Assembly (NCBI GenBank): GCA_002914805.1
Contig: JXTB01000187.1
Coordinates: 120,304-184,303, forward strand
Length of the DNA: 64,000 nucleotides
Direction: 5' to 3'
DNA from: Parasponia andersonii
Lineage: Eukaryota; Streptophyta; Magnoliopsida; Rosales; Cannabaceae
The position numbers were made by a program, and so were the translations under genes. Below the pieces are notes generated by a model. The model searched no databases. It was not told where the DNA came from and saw only the letters and a list, made by a program, of their open reading frames with translations. Each line of letters opens with the position of its first letter. The stretch's first letter is position 1. Positions 58,611 to 64,000 of this stretch are shown one piece after another.

Positions 58611-59434
58611 CCTGCTTCTATAAGTTTTATAGATGAATACCGTGTTTACTCTTTTAAGGAACAATGCGATACATGCATACATATTTTAGGGAACGAAAAT
58701 GAAAAAAAAATCCAAAATACCAAATTTAATTAAAAACCGAACATTAATGAAATTAAAAGAAAAATTTCTAAAATAAAAATTAAAAAAAATCACAAATGCA
58801 CTTCTTTATTGTCCCACACATGGTTTATACAGATTGCTTGTAATACAAAAGTACTGTAAATGCTATGTGTTTCAAATTGTTTTAAAAATGCCTTATGTTG
58901 TTAGTTTGTAGATAGCAATTGATATTTTACCCATTGGGAAGAATAAGACGGTCTACATATTTTGAGGAAAAAAAGGAACGCAAATATCAAATTTAAAAAA
59001 AAAAAAAAAGAACTTTTAATATACACGGTTCAATCTTTATTTCCATAATCATATACTTATTTTTTTTTTAATCTTTCTTGATTTCGTTCTCTTTATTTTA
59101 ATATGATCTAGTTGCTAAAAAACTAAAAAAAATTGTAGAAGTTATGGTTTCACTAATTTTAATTATCAATTTGGAGAGTTAGAAAAAATATATATTTTTA
59201 TTTTGTGTTGTTTTTGTAGAAAAGGTGTTAATTTCTGTTGTTTTTGCATATTCTTTATGTTGTTATTATATATTTTTCTTTGTTTTGATTTGACATTCTA
59301 TTCTAGCCAAAATAATTAAATGTGTATTTGTGCTTTCTTAATTTTTATACTAGAGATATTATTTAATTTTATTAATTTCAGAATTTTTAATTAAAATTGA
59401 TATTTACGATTTTTTTTTCATTTTGACCCCTAAA

Positions 59435-59490
<56 letters not shown>

Positions 59491-59920
59491 CACTCTACCT
59501 CTAAAATAGTAAACTAACGATTGCCATTCACAAAACTAACGGAAGATAGAATTTTAAAACAATTTGAAACTTTAGGGGTACTTATGTTTACAAGGGCAAA
59601 TTGAGACAAGTTATATATATCGGGAGGAAAATATAAAAAAACAATAATATTAATAATAATAAACTCACTTCATATTTATATATATAAAATACGTACTGCA
59701 ATAATATTTTGTTTCTGCTTTTAGGCCAATAAATGAACTAATACATTGGACATAAACGAAAGACAATTATCAATATTTTTTCCTTATCTTTTTCATTTCC
59801 TTTTCTCATTTCTCATAAGAAATATTGAAGCTCGTACGTTATTTTTTAGGATTAGGGTTCATCATATTGTTCTTAAACACTAAATTAAATCATAAATTTT
59901 TGCTAAAAACATAACGTGCT
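58611..59920. other. AT-rich spacer
   Basis: No gene. Long A and T runs and a (TA)n stretch broken by C (59438..59490). Nothing else recognised. Confidence 0.5.
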
Positions 59921-60575
59921 TGTTATGCGGTCTAAAATCCTATGTCAGGTCACATGAGTAAGATTAAGTGCGACCTCTTCCGAAAGAGTTACATGCGACC
60001 TCCACCGCATAAGTTAGTGCGACCTTTTCTAAAAAGAGTTACGTGCGACCTCCTCCGAACAAGTTAAGTGCGACCAGAATGAAAAGGAGACTAGTCTATA
60101 CTTCGTCAAACGGGTAACCTACAAAGAAAAGGAAACGAAAGTTTCTCTTTAAAGATCGACCAGTCATCTCATTTAAGTGATTACCCAGTTATATTGTTAC
60201 TCAAATTGTATTACCTGATTATACAGTTACCCATTCTAACAATTGGGAAACATCGAGCAATCCTCATCTATATATAGGGAGTTCAATGTTTCAGTAAGGG
60301 GAGATATCTTGGACTTTTTCTGATCTTGGAAGGCTGAGGAATTTTTGAGAGAACTTTTTTAACTTTTTCTTCTTCTTTTCGAACAAACATTGTAATTGAG
60401 TTCTTGTAATTCTCCAGAAAATAGTGAAAAATAGTGGACGTAGACTCATCTTTTTTGGGACTGAACCACTATAAAATACTTGTCTCTTTATTTGCTTTAG
60501 TTAATTACCCTTTTTCACACAAGCCACATCTTGCAATTTTTTCTAAATTTATTGTTGACAAAACCTCCATCAACA
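59921..60575 (+). repeat. 5' LTR of the Tat-like element
   Basis: Ends CAACA directly before the primer site. TATA-like TATATATAGGG near 60270. Contains the minisatellite at 59965..60076. Confidence 0.65.
59965..60076. repeat. Minisatellite in the LTR
   Basis: Five units of about 25-30 bp built on gtgcgacctcctccgaa.aagtta, with substitutions and small indels. Confidence 0.8.
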
Positions 60576-60636
60576 ATTGGCGCTAGAAGGAGGGCTATTC
60601 TGGCAGAAAATTTTGTCCATTCCGTTTCTTTCAACA

Positions 60637-62385
60637 ATGGCAAATTCCAGAAATACTACCAAAGTCTCCAGAACTAGCCAAAACCAACCCCAAAGCACTG
60701 CTGCTGTATAGGCAGACCCTGCTCAGGATCAGCCTACTGTGACCGCATCAGAAAACCTTGCTCAGAGACAGGATCGCATGGAGGAGACACTGGTGAACCT
60801 TCAGCAAATCACTAACCAAATCAATGACTCCCTACGACGACTTACTGAAGGACAGATGGTGACTCCACCATAGCACGAACGTCCTAGAGAATGTCCTGCT
60901 CAACTACCTAAGAAAAGAATACAGATTCTAGAGACAAGGAAACTCGACCAGCCAAGAACCCAGCAAGAGCGTCATGAAGATCGCATCTCCAAGGGAAAAG
61001 GCAAGGTCGCAAACTTACCTCTAGAATCTGGTACAGAGAGTTCAAACACTAACCGTGATCGTGGACAACCTTCTTGCAAGTCAACTGGTAATCAAGATTG
61101 CTTAAACAACGAACAAAAATGTCAATCAAGAAGCGTCTTCGAAAGAATCAGTAGAGAGTCGAGACAAAATCCTACAGACCTAAGACAACACTTAGAGCGG
61201 CGACGTAGTCATGAACGATCCGTATCGCATCATAACAACCAAAGCCGATCTCATCGCACTATTTTAATGGATTCCTCTCACAGATCGCAGAAGACTCTAC
61301 CTGATCAACCTGCCATATATTGAGATAATGATCAAAGGCCTCCCTTGCCGCCAGCAAGAGATAATGCTCTCCCTCCGAACGTCGATGTTCACAATTTAAG
61401 GATCGCATTAGATGCACTTGCTGGTTGGGACGATGAGCTCGCTGATGGGTATCATCAATTGCCATTCAGCGAGGAAGTTTGAGCTGCTGCCCTACCTATT
61501 AGATTCAGACTTCCCACCGTAAACACTTTTGATGGGAAAACTGATCCACACGACCATATGGACCACTTCAGCGACCTGATGGAACTCCATTGTGTCAATG
61601 ATCATACACGTTGTAGATGTTTTGTTGTAACTCTTTCAAGAGCAGCAAAGAAGTGGTTTCAAGGACTCAAGTCCGGCTCAATCTCGTCCTGGCAACAACT
61701 TCAGACAGCGTTCTTGAGACAGCTCCAAGCTGCAAAGAATTTCACTTTTCCACTTGTTAGCTTGTTTGCAATTTGACAAGGTCCAAAGGAAACTCTACGA
61801 TCTTATCTCAACCAATTCACCTAGAGTTAGCAAAGGTCAATAACCTACTTGAAGGGGGAGTTTTAACTCTCATGATGGCTGGGGTGCGACCAGAAACCAA
61901 ACTCTGAGAGGAATTACTTGAGTGAGAATGTAGAATTCTCGAAGACTTCTACCGAAGAGTTGGTCGATATCTGAGGGTAGAATTTTCGCAAGAGAATCTT
62001 TAAAAGACAAAGAAAAAAGGAAGAAAAGATGCTACTAAAGACGCGATTATGACCAATAATAACAGTAATAAGAAAAACAAAAGGAGTAATGAACAGTTGG
62101 CGAATCAGCCCAGGACTAAAAAGCAGGAGATTTCGAGAGTTCCCATGAGGTTCAACAATCATACCGAATTAAACGCTCCCATAGATCATATCTATGTGGT
62201 CACAAACCAGCAGGAGCGATACCATCAACCGGAACCAATGAAACAGGATAGAGCAAAGTGCAACCCCAACAAGTTCTACTAGTATCACGATGACATTGGA
62301 CGTAACACCAATAATTGCTACGCCTTGAAGGATGAAATTCAAAGATTGATTAAAGAAGGGCGACTGCAGCAATATACCACGTAGA
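60637..62385 (+). pseudogene. Gypsy gag, interrupted
   Basis: Starts ATG 60637 (MANSRNTTKVSRTSQNQP), with TAG at about 60708 and again near 60871. A charged, Gln/Arg-rich N-terminal region follows; then the capsid-like core TVNTFDGKTDPHDHMDHFSD, LSRAAKKWFQGLKSGSISSW (61515..61760), a frameshift at about 61775, and a zinc-knuckle-like CNPNKFY*YHDD...C (62262..62320). Many interruptions, so non-functional. Confidence 0.82.
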
Positions 62386-62582
62386 ACAACGAAAGGCGAG
62401 AAGAAAACCAACAGCGATCTCCAGAAATTCAACGCGAAGTACGAACTATCTTTGGAGGACCGCATGTTGGTGGAAATTCAAAAAGGGCTCAAGACAGGTA
62501 TGCATGAGAAGCTCGACAATAGCCATTGACTAACGTCATGCACCTTAATTAGTGACCACAAAAGCTTCAACGAGTACCGAAT

Positions 62583-63503
62583 ATGGACATTACCTTCACA
62601 GAACATGACGCGAGAGAGGTCCATTATCCACATAATGATGCATTGGTCATAAAAATTAATTGTGGAAGCACGCAGTTGTGGCGAGTATTGGTCAATAACG
62701 GGAGTGCTGTTGACATCCTGTACTACGACGCCTTTAAAAAGATGGGGTTGAATGAAAGAGACTTGAAGCCTACTGTCACTCCGCTCTATGGTTTCACTAG
62801 TGACAGCCTAATGCCTATGGGCATGATTAAATTAATGGTCAACGTTGGAACCTATCCTATGGTTTCAACGATAATGACCAAATTTTTGGTGGTAAATTGC
62901 CCCTCCGCATTCAATGCTATGCTGGGAAGACTGACACTGAGGGAACTTCGAGCTGTCACTTCAATCTACCATCTCACTATGAAATTCCCGACCCAACACA
63001 GGGTAGGCGAGGTGCAAGGAAACCAATATGATGCGTGGACTTGTTATAACAACTCGTTGAAACTCGCAGTAAAGGATGCGACGCCTCTCACAATGATGGT
63101 CCAGCTACCAAAAGAAGCATCAGTCGAAACATCAGGCAAAACGTCAATCGAAGCATCAGTTGGAACGTCAGTCGAAGCATCAGTTGGAATGTCAGTCAAA
63201 GTGTCAGTCGAACCGTCAGATAAAGCATCAATCAAAATGACCAGCGAAGACTTCGATCCTCGAGAAATAGATGGAGAGGTCAGAACTAGACCCATTGAAG
63301 ATCTAGAGGATTTACCAGTTGACATGTCCAAGACTTTAAAGATTGGAACGAAGATTCAAGAACCTGTGCGAGCTTCATTGGTCGCTTTTCTGAAATCTAA
63401 CTTGCACATCTTCGCATGGCAACATTCGGATATGGTAGGGATCGATTCGAATATCATATGTCACCGTCTTAATATAGACCCGACAAAGAAGCCTGTACGG
63501 TAG
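62583..63503 (+). pseudogene. Gypsy aspartic protease region with Ser/Val repeat
   Basis: Protease-like domain: LVNNGSAVDILYYDAFKKMG (the expected catalytic D of D-G-S-S/A is N here), LYGFTSDSLMPMG, FLVVNCPSAFNAMLGR. Next a low-complexity spacer of short units such as EASVGTSVEASVGMSV (63110..63240), then the linker to RT (NLHIFAWQHSDMVGID, HRLNIDPTKKPVR). A TAG at 63501 separates it from RT in the same frame. Confidence 0.82.
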
Positions 63504-64000
63504 AAAAGAAGAGCTATGAATCCAGAGCACTACGTCACGTTAAAAGAAGAGGTAGAGAAGCTACTTAAAATTGGATTTATAAGGGAATATTTTTACCCCA
63601 GCTGGCTTGCTAACCCGGTTTTGGTAAACAAACCCAATGGAAAGTGGAGAACGTGCATCGATTTTACCAATCTCAACAAAGCATGCCCGAAGGACAGCTT
63701 CCCCCTTCCGAGAATCGACCAGCTTGTAGATGCGACATCGAGGCCTGAACTCTTAAGTTTCATGGACGCGTATTCTGGATACAATCAAATCCCCATGTAC
63801 GAGCTAGATGAAGAGCATACCTCGTTCATCACTAATCGAGGATTACACTGCTACAAGAAGATGCCCTTCGGACTCATCAACGCAGGAGCAACCTACCAGC
63901 ATCTTGTCAATATGATGTTTACAAAATAAATTGGCAAGACAATGGAGGTATATGTCGATGACATGTTGGTGAAATCAAAAAAAGCCGAAGATCACATCAA
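63504..64000 (+). pseudogene. Gypsy reverse transcriptase, partial
   Basis: Same frame as the protease. EEVEKLLKIGFIREYFYPSW, NGKWRTCIDFTNLNKACPKD, FMDAYSGYNQIPM, MPFGLINAGATYQ, then TAA at 63927 and, still in frame, MEVYVDDMLVKSKKAEDHI with the catalytic YVDD intact. Cut by the window end. Confidence 0.88.

Larger units (their letters stand above)
59921..64000 (+). mobile_element. Ty3/gypsy (Tat-like) retrotransposon, 5' part, cut by window end
   Basis: The LTR (about 59921..60575, TGTTATGCGG...CCATCAACA) is followed by the primer site TTGGCGCTAGAAGGAGG (60577..60593). Then gag, protease and RT in the order of Ty3/gypsy. The gag-protease region and the motif C.P.KFY*YHDDIGRNTNNCYAL resemble Tat-lineage elements. 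Several stops and shifts in gag; pol is nearly open. Integrase, RNase H and the 3' LTR lie beyond the window. The left LTR edge is a best guess because the partner LTR is not visible. Confidence 0.88.

Noticed and set aside
1..64000. CRISPR arrays, tRNA genes, bacterial operons
   Set aside because: No spaced identical repeats of CRISPR type and no tRNA cloverleaf recognised; the sequence is plant nuclear DNA.

Overview
This is a TE-rich stretch of a nuclear plant genome, most likely a eudicot: it has spliced genes with GT/AG introns, plant-specific families, Ty1/copia and Ty3/gypsy elements with plant-type primer sites, and a plastid DNA insert. There is no bacterial-style gene organisation. 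Two intact host genes are visible. One is a 10-exon type I inositol polyphosphate 5-phosphatase (1977..13258, + strand, 565 codons when spliced). The other is a single-exon EIN3-like transcription factor (54312..55808, - strand, 498 aa). From memory, the Arabidopsis relatives (the BST1/5PTase5 locus AT5G65090 and the EIL gene AT5G65100) are neighbours, so this looks like a conserved gene pair pushed about 41 kb apart by transposons.

Layout. 1..1249: LTR of a copia-type element cut by the window edge. 1977..13258: the phosphatase gene; its intron 8 is 7.2 kb because a complete but decayed Ty1/copia element (6666..12179, antisense, target-site duplication acgtt/atgtt) sits in it. 13344..22121: a large non-coding LTR element (LARD-like, - strand, perfect TSD ttcta) that carries a nested 0.4-kb TRIM-like element. 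22228..22762: two MITE copies bordered by (TA)n. 23215..40600: a nested and rearranged block. It contains two halves of an EIN3-like pseudogene, two halves of a Ty3/gypsy element, and a copia element with inverted LTRs. Inverting 24612..31378 back would restore the EIN3-like pseudogene, the gypsy element and the copia insertion with its TSD all at once. 41496..52568: a second LARD-like element of the same family, with a mosaic plastid DNA insert (23S rRNA + rps4 + ycf2 pieces) in one LTR and an internal 1.3-kb tandem duplication. 52570..53472: GC-richer gypsy-type solo LTR. 53507..53817: third MITE copy and a 72-bp (TA)n tract. 54312..55808: the intact EIN3-like gene. 57383..58610: copia relic. 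59921..64000: 5' part of a Tat-like Ty3/gypsy element that runs off the window.

The two host genes have no obvious functional link; they are convergent and their closeness is probably ancestral. Everything between them is transposon accumulation, decay and rearrangement. The most notable results are the inversion, the plastid mosaic, a copia element that lacks reverse transcriptase but carries an extra transposon-type ORF, and the pair of LARD elements with different internal histories.
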